Assembly: GCF_030244015.1 (NCBI RefSeq)
Contig: NZ_JASSYX010000004.1
Location: forward strand, 737,555 to 801,554
DNA from: Pedobacter ginsengisoli
Lineage (GTDB): Bacteria; Bacteroidota; Bacteroidia; Sphingobacteriales; Sphingobacteriaceae
DNA length: 64,000 nucleotides
Direction of reading: 5' to 3'
Shown: positions 24,393 through 32,284 of the stretch, piece by piece
How positions within the stretch are numbered: the stretch's first letter is position 1
Layout: each line of letters begins with the position of its first letter
The notes under the pieces: generated by a model
Told to the model about the DNA's origin: nothing
Database searches by the model: none
What the model saw: the letters and a program-made list of their open reading frames with translations, nothing else
Position numbers and translations under genes: made by a program

Positions 24393-25619
24393 ATGGCGAC
24401 AGGATTACGCGAAGGAATGGCCGCAATTGCTCAAAAAGGGTTGCTTCAACCTAAAGAGACATTGTCTGAGACCAAGCAGAAGAACAATAGTTTATACATT
24501 GGTATTCCAAAAGAGATCTCATTTCAGGAAAATAGAATTGCCCTAACGCCCCTGTCGGTTGCACTGCTTGTAAACAATGGCCATAAAGTCATTATAGAGT
24601 CTGGTGCCGGGGTCGGCGCGAACTTCTCCGATAAAGATTACAGCGACCAGGGAGCAAAGATCTCCTTTAACAAAAAAGATGTTTTCAGCGCAGATGTCCT
24701 CGTAAAGATTGCCCCGCCAACATTGGAAGAAGTTGAACTCATGCACAAAGGGCAAACACTGATTTCTGCAATGCAGATGGGTGGCCTTAAAGAAAATTAC
24801 CTGAAGGCACTATTGGCAAAAAAGATCAATGCCCTGTGTTTTGAACACCTGCGGGATGAAGGAAATATCCTTAGCGTGGTACGCGCGATGAGCGAGATCG
24901 TTGGTGCTACCTCCATCTTTATCGCCGCAGAATACCTCAGCAACGTTACCGGAGGAAAAGGACTGATGCTCGGCGGTTTTACCGGCGTTCCCCCAACCGA
25001 GATCGTCATCCTCGGTGCCGGAACCGTCGGAGAATATGCCGCCAGAACCGCACTTTCCCTGGGCGCAGAAGTGAAAGTATTTGACAGTTCGATTTATCGG
25101 CTGAGGCGTTTACAAAATAATTTAGGCAGCAGGGTGTTCACTTCTGTCATGCAGCCCATTGTACTCGAAAAAGCAATCATTACCTGCGACGTAGTTATCG
25201 GAGCCATAAGGGCTACTCACGGGCGGAGCCCCTGTATCATCATGGAAGAAACGGTGAGCAGAATGAAACCCAACTCAGTAATCATTGATGTTAGTATTGA
25301 CCAGGGTGGCTGTTTTGAGACCTCTGAAGTCACCAATCATAAAGATCCGGTATTCAGAAAACATGATGTCATTCATTACTGCGTACCAAACATTGCTTCG
25401 AGGGTACCCAGAACAGCATCTTACGCGCTAACAAACATTTTTAGCCCGATACTGGTAGATATCGGAGATATGGGCGGACTGATGAGCGTTGTGTGGAACA
25501 AGCCGGGCATAAGGGAAGCACTGTATATTTATCAGGGTCACCTCACCAACAAGGACCTGGCCACCTTATTCAATATTCCTTACAAGGACATCGAATTGCT
25601 GGTTGTATCCAATCAATGA
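24393..25619 (+). CDS. ald: Alanine dehydrogenase
   Basis: NAD-dependent interconversion of L-alanine with pyruvate and ammonia. A 408-residue protein with the AlaDH/PNT N-terminal domain (IGIPKEISFQENRIALTP, about residues 32-50; MQMGG with the pyruvate site) and an NAD-binding Rossmann motif VILGAGTVGEYAARTALSLGA (about 208-228). DQGGCFETS is also present. The N terminus has about 30 extra residues before IGIPKE compared with the Bacillus-type enzyme. The gene overlaps the following VanX-type dipeptidase gene by 4 bp, tying alanine catabolism to D-Ala-D-Ala turnover. Confidence 0.94.
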   Translation: MATGLREGMAAIAQKGLLQPKETLSETKQKNNSLYIGIPKEISFQENRIALTPLSVALLVNNGHKVIIESGAGVGANFSDKDYSDQGAKISFNKKDVFSADVLVKIAPPTLEEVELMHKGQTLISAMQMGGLKENYLKALLAKKINALCFEHLRDEGNILSVVRAMSEIVGATSIFIAAEYLSNVTGGKGLMLGGFTGVPPTEIVILGAGTVGEYAARTALSLGAEVKVFDSSIYRLRRLQNNLGSRVFTSVMQPIVLEKAIITCDVVIGAIRATHGRSPCIIMEETVSRMKPNSVIIDVSIDQGGCFETSEVTNHKDPVFRKHDVIHYCVPNIASRVPRTASYALTNIFSPILVDIGDMGGLMSVVWNKPGIREALYIYQGHLTNKDLATLFNIPYKDIELLVVSNQ

Positions 25620-26305
25620 TCACTATGGCCCTCAGATTTTTGCTTGCTGTACTGTTGTTCCCGTTTATAGCCTTCACACAGGCAAAAAAAGACACCACAA
25701 CACTTAAGGTCGTCGGCTCCTACACGGCCTATTTATCGTCCTGTGCCGCCAATCCAAACAACAAACTGGTCGAGATCAAAAAAGCCATTCCCGGCATTGT
25801 CCTCGATATCCGTTATGCCACGAAGAACAATTTCATGAAGCAGGTCATGTATAAACAGGCCCGGGCCTTTGCCAGAAAACCAGTTGTAGAACAGCTAAAA
25901 AAAATACAGTCCGAACTCAACCGCAAAGGATATGGGTTAAAGATATTTGATGCCTACCGCCCCTACGCCGTTACCGTAGCCTTCTACAAAAAAGCCAGCG
26001 ATAAAGCCTTTGTAGCCAACCCAAAAAAAGGCTCCAAACATAATCGGGGCTGCGCTGTTGACCTCACGCTTGTCGATCTTAAAACAGGAAAAGACCTGGC
26101 AATGCCTACACCTTATGACAGCTTCGCGCCTGAGGCTTCCCCTACCTACAAAAGCCTTCCACAAGCCGTTATAAAAAACAGGGACTACCTGATCTCCGTA
26201 ATGCACCGCCATGGCTTTCGCGTCATTGACAATGAATGGTGGCACTATGACTTTATTGGCTGGAAAAATTATGCCCTTATGGACATCCCCTTTGAAAGGC
26301 TGTAA
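25616..26305 (+). CDS. VanX/DdpX-type D-alanyl-D-alanine dipeptidase
   Basis: A 230-residue peptidase M15 family zinc dipeptidase with an N-terminal signal peptide (ALRFLLAVLLFPFIAFTQA), so it acts in the periplasm. Zinc and catalytic motifs are visible as SKHNRGCAVDLTL (SxHxxGxAxD) and the C-terminal EWWHYDF (ExxH). It would release D-alanine from D-Ala-D-Ala generated by wall turnover. The start ATG overlaps the alanine dehydrogenase stop (ATGA); another ATG lies 3 codons later. It converges on a PBP4 carboxypeptidase gene 3 bp away. Confidence 0.92.
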   Translation: MITMALRFLLAVLLFPFIAFTQAKKDTTTLKVVGSYTAYLSSCAANPNNKLVEIKKAIPGIVLDIRYATKNNFMKQVMYKQARAFARKPVVEQLKKIQSELNRKGYGLKIFDAYRPYAVTVAFYKKASDKAFVANPKKGSKHNRGCAVDLTLVDLKTGKDLAMPTPYDSFAPEASPTYKSLPQAVIKNRDYLISVMHRHGFRVIDNEWWHYDFIGWKNYALMDIPFERL

Positions 26306-26308
26306 ATA

Positions 26309-27640
26309 TTAATATTTTTCATGAATATAAGTGATGATCTCTGCCATGGCCTTTCTGACATCAGCCGTAGCGTCAACAAAATTATTGTTCATGAATGAAA
26401 AGATATATTTCCGTCCTTTTTTGGTCAGGATATAACCGCTTTGGTTATAAATATTAGACAAACTCCCCGTTTTACCAAATACAAATGGCCGGTCCGTCTT
26501 CGGATACGCATTTTTTAATGTGCCGGTTTTTCCACCTGCAGGCAACAGCGAAAACAAGCGCTGCTGATCATGAACTTCGATATAGATCAGCTCCAGCAGT
26601 TTAATGATATCCCTGGGCGTAAAAAGATTATAGCGGGAAAGTCCTGATCCGTCTGCCCACATGGGTTTATCAGGCAAAGCGGAAAGGTAATTTTTTTTAA
26701 TGTGGCCAATTGCCTTAACAGCATTCAATTCCTGGCCCAGGCGGTCCGAATACACCAAAAGGAGCTGTTCGGCAATAAAGTTGTCACTAGGCAGCATCAT
26801 TTCTTTTAGTACCGAATCCGTTTTTAAACCATATACCGTTTTTGCTTCCGCAGGCATTGCCATAGTGATGCTGTTTACGGCTTTTTTTAACGTATCAGCC
26901 AGCAATGCAATTGTTGTAGCCGTGCTTACCTTGTAAGGCACCTGCTCATTATATCCCGGGGGGATGGCAAGTGGAGGATGACGGAACACATTGCCGTTAA
27001 AATCCCGTCGTATCCTATATGAGGTATCCCTTTCCGATGAATCAATACGCAGGCTGTCTTTGAACAGGCTGGGAAAGACCACAGTTTCACCGTTTTTATT
27101 AGAAACATTTACCAGATTATCCATCAGCGGCAGTTCATTGATCTCCGCCTGATAATAGTCATTGTAATCATCCCATTGCCAGCCACCGCCATAGAAATTG
27201 CCGGTATATCTGCCTGCCGCAAAGAACAACTGTTTATTCGATTGCTTTAAAAAATCATACGCCGCATTTCCTTTCAGTTTGGTCTGTAGTAAGGACGGAT
27301 CTCCGGTGCCCCAAAAGATCAGGGAGTCCCCTTTTTCAATATAGCGCAATGAGGGAACCCTGTCAGGAATCATCTTCAGTCCGGCATAAAATGTAAAGAG
27401 CTTGGTATTTGAAGCCGGTGTAAAATATTTGCCGGCATTATGGTCCAGCACCAGCTTTTTGTTCTCTATACTGTACAATGCAACCCCCACATAGTGCCGG
27501 CTCAGTATTTTTGACCGCCCGATCTTTTTTTCGACTGCCCGGGAAACTCTTCTGTCGACCGAGCATCCAGAAAGAAATATAGATGCAGAAAGAAAAATTA
27601 ATCCCGCTAAACTCCTGTTTTTAATGATACATTTATCCAT
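26309..27640 (-). CDS. dacB: D-alanyl-D-alanine carboxypeptidase/endopeptidase (PBP4 family)
   Basis: A 443-residue S13 family penicillin-binding protein. The lipobox FLSGC with Cys26 suggests an outer-membrane-anchored lipoprotein. The active-site triad motifs are present: SxxK in TPASNTKLFT (about residue 78), SxN in LPSDNFIAEQ (about 285) and KTG in GKTGTLKN (about 370). It trims or cleaves peptide cross-links in peptidoglycan. The large insert domain between SxxK and SxN is typical of the class. Convergent with the VanX-type dipeptidase gene. Confidence 0.93.
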   Translation of the reverse strand: MDKCIIKNRSLAGLIFLSASIFLSGCSVDRRVSRAVEKKIGRSKILSRHYVGVALYSIENKKLVLDHNAGKYFTPASNTKLFTFYAGLKMIPDRVPSLRYIEKGDSLIFWGTGDPSLLQTKLKGNAAYDFLKQSNKQLFFAAGRYTGNFYGGGWQWDDYNDYYQAEINELPLMDNLVNVSNKNGETVVFPSLFKDSLRIDSSERDTSYRIRRDFNGNVFRHPPLAIPPGYNEQVPYKVSTATTIALLADTLKKAVNSITMAMPAEAKTVYGLKTDSVLKEMMLPSDNFIAEQLLLVYSDRLGQELNAVKAIGHIKKNYLSALPDKPMWADGSGLSRYNLFTPRDIIKLLELIYIEVHDQQRLFSLLPAGGKTGTLKNAYPKTDRPFVFGKTGSLSNIYNQSGYILTKKGRKYIFSFMNNNFVDATADVRKAMAEIITYIHEKY

Positions 27641-27681
27641 ACTGTTTTACTAATTTATTAAATTAGTTTAATGAAACCGCC

Positions 27682-28923
27682 ATGCGAGCCGCCAAATTCT
27701 TCTTTCTAAAAATAATTCTGTTGTCAGCGGTTTTCCAGATCTGTTCCGCTGTAAAGATATTGGGACAGGAATTCCATTTCAGCGGAAACAGAAAAAAAGG
27801 CGCGGTATCCTTTGCGCTCATTAAAAACCTCGTTGTTATTCCTGTTTACATCAATGGTAAGGGGCCATATAATTTTATCCTGGACACCGGAGTCGGCCCA
27901 ATGATCATCACAGATACTTCGATCGTTAAAGGCCTCGATCAAACAAAACTAAGACCTATAAAAATTACAGGGCTTGGCAAGGGCGCAGAGATCGACGCAT
28001 TGCTTTCAAATGAGATCAATGCTTCCGTGGGCCGGGCCGGCATCAGCTACATTCCGGCGGCCATTCTGAAGGAAGACGTTCTCGGGCTATCCAATTATGT
28101 CGGCACCAGGATCTCCGGACTGCTTGGATATTATTTTTTTAGAAGCTTTATTGTGAAAATAAACTATTCCGGCAGAAGAGTCGTTTTCTTTTTGCGCGGT
28201 GACAAACGAAAGATAAAAGGGGAAATCATCCCCATACAGATCATCAACAACAAACCCTACGTTAACGTTGATCTTGATATTCCGGGGCTTGGCAACCTCA
28301 GCGCAAAGATGGTGATCGACAATGGGGCCAGCCATGCCCTTTCCCTGGAAACATTAAATGAAAAGCCCTTCCCTGTCCCGGCCGATGCGATCAGCGCAAA
28401 CCTTGGGATAGGCCTAAACGGGCCCATTAGCGGGAATCTTAGCCGGGTAACATCAGTGAGACTGGGGAATTTTAAGTTTAAAAATGTCATCGCTTCCTAT
28501 CCCATATACGATGATGTCACGCTCAAAACCTATTTACTGAACCGGAACGGAAACCTCGGCGCAGAAATATTAAGTCGATTTAACATCACCTTCGACTACG
28601 AAAGCGGGTTTATGTACCTGAAACCAAACATCACCTTCAAACGTCCCTTCGATCACGACATGGCCGGCATTGAAATCTATTCCGAAGAAACCAAACCCCG
28701 GAGATTTTATGTGAGCCGAATAGAATCGGGCTCTCCTGCCGATCTCGCCGGAATCCGGGAAGGTGATGAAATCCTGACAGTGAATTTTACAAAGACCAGT
28801 TCCATGGATCTGGACGACCTTAGTAAGCTTCTAAGGTCCGGTGACGGAAAGATTGTGTTTTTTTCCCTGAACAGATCCGGCGAACTGCTTATAAAAATGA
28901 TAAAGTTGAAGAAACGGATATAA
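27682..28923 (+). CDS. Exported aspartyl protease family protein with PDZ domain
   Basis: A 413-residue protein with a signal peptide (cleavage about residue 24-30). It contains two pepsin/retropepsin-like half sites: YNFILDTGVGPMIITD (about residues 68-83, DTG) and AKMVIDNGASHALSL (about 207-221, DNG instead of DTG/DSG). A PDZ domain occupies the C terminus (about 330-413, YVSRIESGSPADLAGIREGDEILTVN). The second catalytic Asp is kept. It is probably a periplasmic or surface protease; substrates are unknown. It is divergent from dacB and followed 23 bp later by the glycosidase gene. Confidence 0.88.
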   Translation: MRAAKFFFLKIILLSAVFQICSAVKILGQEFHFSGNRKKGAVSFALIKNLVVIPVYINGKGPYNFILDTGVGPMIITDTSIVKGLDQTKLRPIKITGLGKGAEIDALLSNEINASVGRAGISYIPAAILKEDVLGLSNYVGTRISGLLGYYFFRSFIVKINYSGRRVVFFLRGDKRKIKGEIIPIQIINNKPYVNVDLDIPGLGNLSAKMVIDNGASHALSLETLNEKPFPVPADAISANLGIGLNGPISGNLSRVTSVRLGNFKFKNVIASYPIYDDVTLKTYLLNRNGNLGAEILSRFNITFDYESGFMYLKPNITFKRPFDHDMAGIEIYSEETKPRRFYVSRIESGSPADLAGIREGDEILTVNFTKTSSMDLDDLSKLLRSGDGKIVFFSLNRSGELLIKMIKLKKRI

Positions 28924-28946
28924 ATATTTAATTTTAGCATTTCAAT

Positions 28947-29816
28947 ATGCACAAGAAATTACTTCTCCTTTTATTGCTTTCCTTTTACTTCATTTCAGCG
29001 TTCCCGCAAGACGCAGACTCCATTGTTTTTGTTCGCAGCAATTGGTCGAAAAAAAGAATTGCATCCAAAACGACCCTGGTGAAGCATCATTTTGACGCTA
29101 AAAATTTATTCGCTTCCAATCAGAACATCAGCTACCTGGAGGTAAAAAACAAAGGCAATGCCCCTGTTTTTGAAATTGGGAGCGAGGCTTCGGCTTTAAA
29201 ACCCACCAGCGCATTTGGAATAGCTTCCGGTGCCAAAGCAGCCATCAACGGAACCTTTTTTGATGTTAAGAACGGTGGCTCCGTCGACTTTATAAAAGTC
29301 AAAGGAAAGGTCATCAATGAAACCAGGCTTGAAAAGAACCACAGCCGGGCAAAACACCAGGAAGCCGCTGTTGTTATACAAGATGGCAAACTGAGCCTGA
29401 AGAAATGGAACGGAAGCCCGGATTGGGAGCGCACACTAACAGATGAAAACATCATGGTGACCGGCCCATTGTTAAGAATAGACAATACAGACGAAGCCCT
29501 GGACAGCGGAACATTTAGTACCGCCCGGCACCCCAGAACCGCCATTGGCCTCAAGCCCAATGGCCGGGTCATTCTGCTTACAGTAGATGGCAGAAATGCA
29601 AATTCTGCCGGCATGAGCCTTTTTGAACTCCGTAAGGTCATGAGATGGCTCGGCTGTACCAGCGCGATAAACCTCGACGGTGGCGGGTCTACTACCCTGT
29701 GGATACAGGGTTTCCCAGATAATGGCGTGATTAATTATCCAACGGACAATAAACTTTGGGACCATGCCGGCGAAAGAAAAGTTGCCAATGTTATCCTTTT
29801 AAAAAAGAAACCATAA
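28947..29816 (+). CDS. Phosphodiester glycosidase (NAGPA-like) family protein
   Basis: A 289-residue exported protein (signal peptide MHKKLLLLLLLSFYFISAFPQ). The NAGPA/DUF2233 core motifs are INGTFFDVKNGGSVDFIKV (about residues 100-118), RHPRTAIGLKPNGRVILLTVDGRN (about 193-216) and INLDGGGSTTLWIQG (about 240-254, DGGGS). Members hydrolyse GlcNAc-1-phosphodiester or related linkages in periplasmic or cell-wall glycans. The particular substrate is unknown. Probably cotranscribed with the protease before it and the lipoprotein after it. Confidence 0.9.
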   Translation: MHKKLLLLLLLSFYFISAFPQDADSIVFVRSNWSKKRIASKTTLVKHHFDAKNLFASNQNISYLEVKNKGNAPVFEIGSEASALKPTSAFGIASGAKAAINGTFFDVKNGGSVDFIKVKGKVINETRLEKNHSRAKHQEAAVVIQDGKLSLKKWNGSPDWERTLTDENIMVTGPLLRIDNTDEALDSGTFSTARHPRTAIGLKPNGRVILLTVDGRNANSAGMSLFELRKVMRWLGCTSAINLDGGGSTTLWIQGFPDNGVINYPTDNKLWDHAGERKVANVILLKKKP

Positions 29817-29836
29817 ACAGTCAGCCGCAGCAAAAA

Positions 29837-30790
29837 ATGACTAAGATCTCCTTTATAAATATTCTATTAAGTTCCGTTTTACTTTTCACCAGTTGCAGCG
29901 ACACCCAAAAACAAGGTAAAGGAAAAGAAGATAAAGAATTACCTCCCGGACGACTGGATTTCAACACCATCAAAGACATCACTTTTTATGAAGGAAAACG
30001 CCGGTTTAGTTCCGGACTTTCATTCAATGAGCTGGGATTTCAACAGGAACCGTCGTGGGTGGTAAAATTCAAGTCTAATGACACCGTTGAAGTCTATAGC
30101 CCGGAAGAAAAGAAAATGTTTCCTTTTTTTATTACCTATGATCACGGAGACGTTTACAACTTTGCCAAAAACTATTTCCGGATAAAGAAGGTAAGTAAAG
30201 ACAGCCTGGTTTTTCAGCGCCTGCACCTGCAAAGAAAAGTGATCTCTAAGGATATTCAGTCTGATGTACACATGACGCTCTACACCAAAGAGGTCATTGA
30301 AAAGAAACTAAAGACCACACTTGAGGAACTCCAGCGCCCGACAGCCAAAGACACAGCCTACATTAAGCGACTGACAGACAAGGCCAACAGAAATCCAGGC
30401 AATGCAGATAGTGCTTTCGCCGCACGGATCCCGGTACGCCTCACCCCCCTAAGCAATATTATCAAAGTTCAGAAAAAGGATGACACTGATCCGGTTACGG
30501 GCATTACTAGCTATGATTATATGTTTCCCCGGTACAAAATCGAAATCGCACGGGCATATAAGGATTTTGGCTATGAGTTTTCAGCAGTAGTTGATGCAAA
30601 TGGCAAAATTCACCTGGGAAATTTTGGCAACGTAATCCCTGAACACAGAGCCGCCAGGAAGAAAACATTGCAGGCCATTATTGACGTTTATCTGCACAAC
30701 TTGCTAAGGATTAGCCCCGGAACGACCCTCGGAATTCCGCACCCAAGTGAAATAACATTGATTGTAGTAGGCAAAACAGGCAACAATTAG
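29837..30790 (+). CDS. Hypothetical lipoprotein
   Basis: A 317-residue protein beginning MTKISFINILLSSVLLFTSC, a lipoprotein signal with lipobox FTSC. The mature region starts with a charged Lys/Glu linker, then a mixed alpha/beta sequence without motifs I recognise. A C-terminal TPLSNIIKVQ...YDYMFPRYKIEIARAY...GKIHLGNF region suggests a single globular domain. Repeated small strands with charged residues are compatible with an outer-membrane-anchored periplasmic protein. I place the start at 29837, since the frame extends upstream without a signal. It follows the NAGPA-like gene by 20 bp. Function unknown. Confidence 0.8.
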   Translation: MTKISFINILLSSVLLFTSCSDTQKQGKGKEDKELPPGRLDFNTIKDITFYEGKRRFSSGLSFNELGFQQEPSWVVKFKSNDTVEVYSPEEKKMFPFFITYDHGDVYNFAKNYFRIKKVSKDSLVFQRLHLQRKVISKDIQSDVHMTLYTKEVIEKKLKTTLEELQRPTAKDTAYIKRLTDKANRNPGNADSAFAARIPVRLTPLSNIIKVQKKDDTDPVTGITSYDYMFPRYKIEIARAYKDFGYEFSAVVDANGKIHLGNFGNVIPEHRAARKKTLQAIIDVYLHNLLRISPGTTLGIPHPSEITLIVVGKTGNN

Positions 30791-30824
30791 CGCTGGTATT
30801 TTATATTTATCAAAAAATGAAGCA

Positions 30825-30857
30825 TTTGCATTTTATAAAAAAATAATATGTACATTG
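30825..30857 (+). promoter_or_regulatory. Probable promoter of the cold shock gene
   Basis: TTTG at 30825-30828 and TACATTG at 30851-30857 (consensus TAnnTTTG with one mismatch) are separated by 22 bp. The predicted 5' leader of about 25 nt is AT-rich, without the long structured leader of E. coli cspA. Confidence 0.5.
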
Positions 30858-30885
30858 CACACTTAATTTTTTAATAAATAATACA

Positions 30886-31077
30886 ATGCAAGAAGGAACA
30901 GTAAAATTTTTTAATGTAACTAAAGGTTTCGGATTCATCATCCCTGCAAACGGAGATAGCGAAATCTTTGTACATTCAACAGGCCTTATCGACGAAATTC
31001 GTGAAAACGACAAAGTTGAATATGACGTAGAAAGCGGCAAAAAAGGGTTGAATGCGATTAATGTTAAAGTAATCTAG
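30886..31077 (+). CDS. Cold shock domain protein
   Basis: A 63-residue single cold-shock domain (OB fold) that binds single-stranded RNA and DNA. RNP1 is KGFGFI (residues 13-18) and RNP2 is SEIFVHSTG (about 26-34), both intact. It starts MQEGTVKFFNVTKGFGFI, with Val-Thr where most family members have Glu/Asp-x-Lys before the glycine. It is monocistronic, with an AT-rich leader and a strong terminator. It may act as an RNA chaperone; whether it is cold-induced cannot be read from sequence. Confidence 0.95.
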   Translation: MQEGTVKFFNVTKGFGFIIPANGDSEIFVHSTGLIDEIRENDKVEYDVESGKKGLNAINVKVI

Positions 31078-31101
31078 ATTATTAAAAACATAAATTGTAC
31101 T

Positions 31102-31130
31102 AAGGGTGTCTCAAAAGGACACCCTTTTTT
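31102..31130 (+). terminator. Rho-independent terminator of the cold shock gene
   Basis: A 9-bp perfect stem (31102-31110 with 31118-31126), 7-nt loop, and a T run to 31130. Confidence 0.92.
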
Positions 31131-31159
31131 AATGCAATGAACTTTTTAATGCAATGAAC
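31124..31159. repeat. Short direct duplication
   Basis: The block tttttaatgcaatgaac occurs twice in direct succession, the first copy overlapping the T tail of the csp terminator. It looks like a local slippage duplication of about 18 bp. Confidence 0.7.
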
Positions 31160-31239
31160 CCTGATTAACCATGTTAGACAACCAGACACGGCAGGCAAGT
31201 GTAAGACGAGGTTAAGGTAAAATGAGGTACGGTTGCACA

Positions 31240-31310
31240 ATAGCCCACCTATAGTCCACGTATAGTCCACCTATAGTCCACGTTTTCATGAAAAAACATG
31301 GACTATAGGT
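31240..31310. repeat. Tandem 11-mers ending in an 18-bp hairpin
   Basis: The 11-mer tatagtccac(c/g) occurs three times in tandem from 31250 to about 31282, preceded by a degenerate copy (tagcccacc). The last copy forms a hairpin with a reverse complement: 31269-31286 pairs with 31293-31310, with one mismatch and a loop of 6. The surrounding 31131-31390 region holds no gene that I can support. Purpose unknown; a protein-binding array or a terminator for the flanking genes is possible. Confidence 0.75.
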
Positions 31311-31390
31311 AAAGTTTGTATCTATTTAATGTGGGTTATTATGCCGTCGTTACAGGATCGTCCCCAAGGCTGGATAGAATGACTGGATAA

Positions 31391-32194
31391 CTATTTTTTT
31401 CTTGACTTGATGACTTCAAACAACAACTCAGGTTCATTTGTCGTAATGAAATCTACCTTATTGTCTAAAAACCAGTTCATATCATCAGCAGTATTTACCG
31501 TCCATACATTAAGGGTCAGCCCGAGTTCCCTGGCTTTCTGAAACCACTCTCCTTTTTTGTACACCGCCAGATGGTAATCTGCTCCATAAAACCCATCGGC
31601 TTTTAGTTTTTCAAGAGAAGCGTCTCCGTTTAAATAGGCGACGTTGGCTTTTGGCTGAAGCACTTTTACGTGCTTAAGGATCTCATAGCTGAAGCTGATG
31701 TAATCAACCCATGTTTCGGCCTTCAGGTTTTTCACCATAGCGACTGCCTTTGTGGTCATTTGCAGGTCTCTTTCCTGGCTGATCTTCGATGGCTTCAGTT
31801 CCAGTATCAGCCTGGTGCGTTTCTGCTTCATTCCTTCTTTCAGGTAAGCTTCCAGGGTTGGGATGCTCTCCCCGTTTGAATGCTTTTTGGCCAGCAGTTC
31901 CTGGTAAGAAAGCTTTGCGATGGGCAATCCTAAAAATTCTGCATCGTGATTGACGACCAGTATGCTATCGGCCGTCATGTGTACGTCAAACTCAGAACCG
32001 AAACACCCTAACCTGACGGCTTCCTTTAAAGATGCGATGGAGTTTTCTGGTAAATTGTTCTTTTTCCATGCACCGCGGTGCGCGATGACCGGGTTCTTGT
32101 TCCAGGGTCCTTTTACTGCCATTTCCTTCGTTCTTGGTTCCGGGCCTTTTGATAATAATGCCATCAATGTAATGGCTAAAATTGACACTTTCAT
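31391..32194 (-). CDS. Exported glycerophosphodiester phosphodiesterase family protein
   Basis: A 267-residue GDPD-fold enzyme that would hydrolyse glycerophosphodiesters to glycerol-3-phosphate and an alcohol. Catalytic motifs are IAHRGAWKKNNLPENS (His at about residue 38), SEFDVHMTADSILVVNHD (Glu/Asp metal ligands at about 73-75, second His at about 88) and LILELKPS (about 142). A weak N-terminal hydrophobic signal (MKVSILAITLMALLSKG) suggests export, although it is short. The C-terminal LNVWTVNTADDMNWFLDNKVDFITTNEPELL block is typical of the family. Single gene, divergent from the DUF4175 gene. Confidence 0.9.
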   Translation of the reverse strand: MKVSILAITLMALLSKGPEPRTKEMAVKGPWNKNPVIAHRGAWKKNNLPENSIASLKEAVRLGCFGSEFDVHMTADSILVVNHDAEFLGLPIAKLSYQELLAKKHSNGESIPTLEAYLKEGMKQKRTRLILELKPSKISQERDLQMTTKAVAMVKNLKAETWVDYISFSYEILKHVKVLQPKANVAYLNGDASLEKLKADGFYGADYHLAVYKKGEWFQKARELGLTLNVWTVNTADDMNWFLDNKVDFITTNEPELLFEVIKSRKK

Positions 32195-32284
32195 AAAATA
32201 CTTTTTTACTAAAATACCTGTTTAAGAATATATAAATATTTTCTTGAAGTTATTTTTTAACTTTATTTCCATTTCAGCGGCCTG

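Noticed and set aside
25616..26305. Vancomycin-resistance (van) locus
   Set aside because: The VanX-like dipeptidase is exported and linked to alanine dehydrogenase; there is no vanA/vanH ligase or dehydrogenase, and a Gram-negative host makes that role unlikely.
31240..31310. Possible CRISPR-like array
   Set aside because: The repeats are 11-mers in direct contact without spacers and there are no cas genes.
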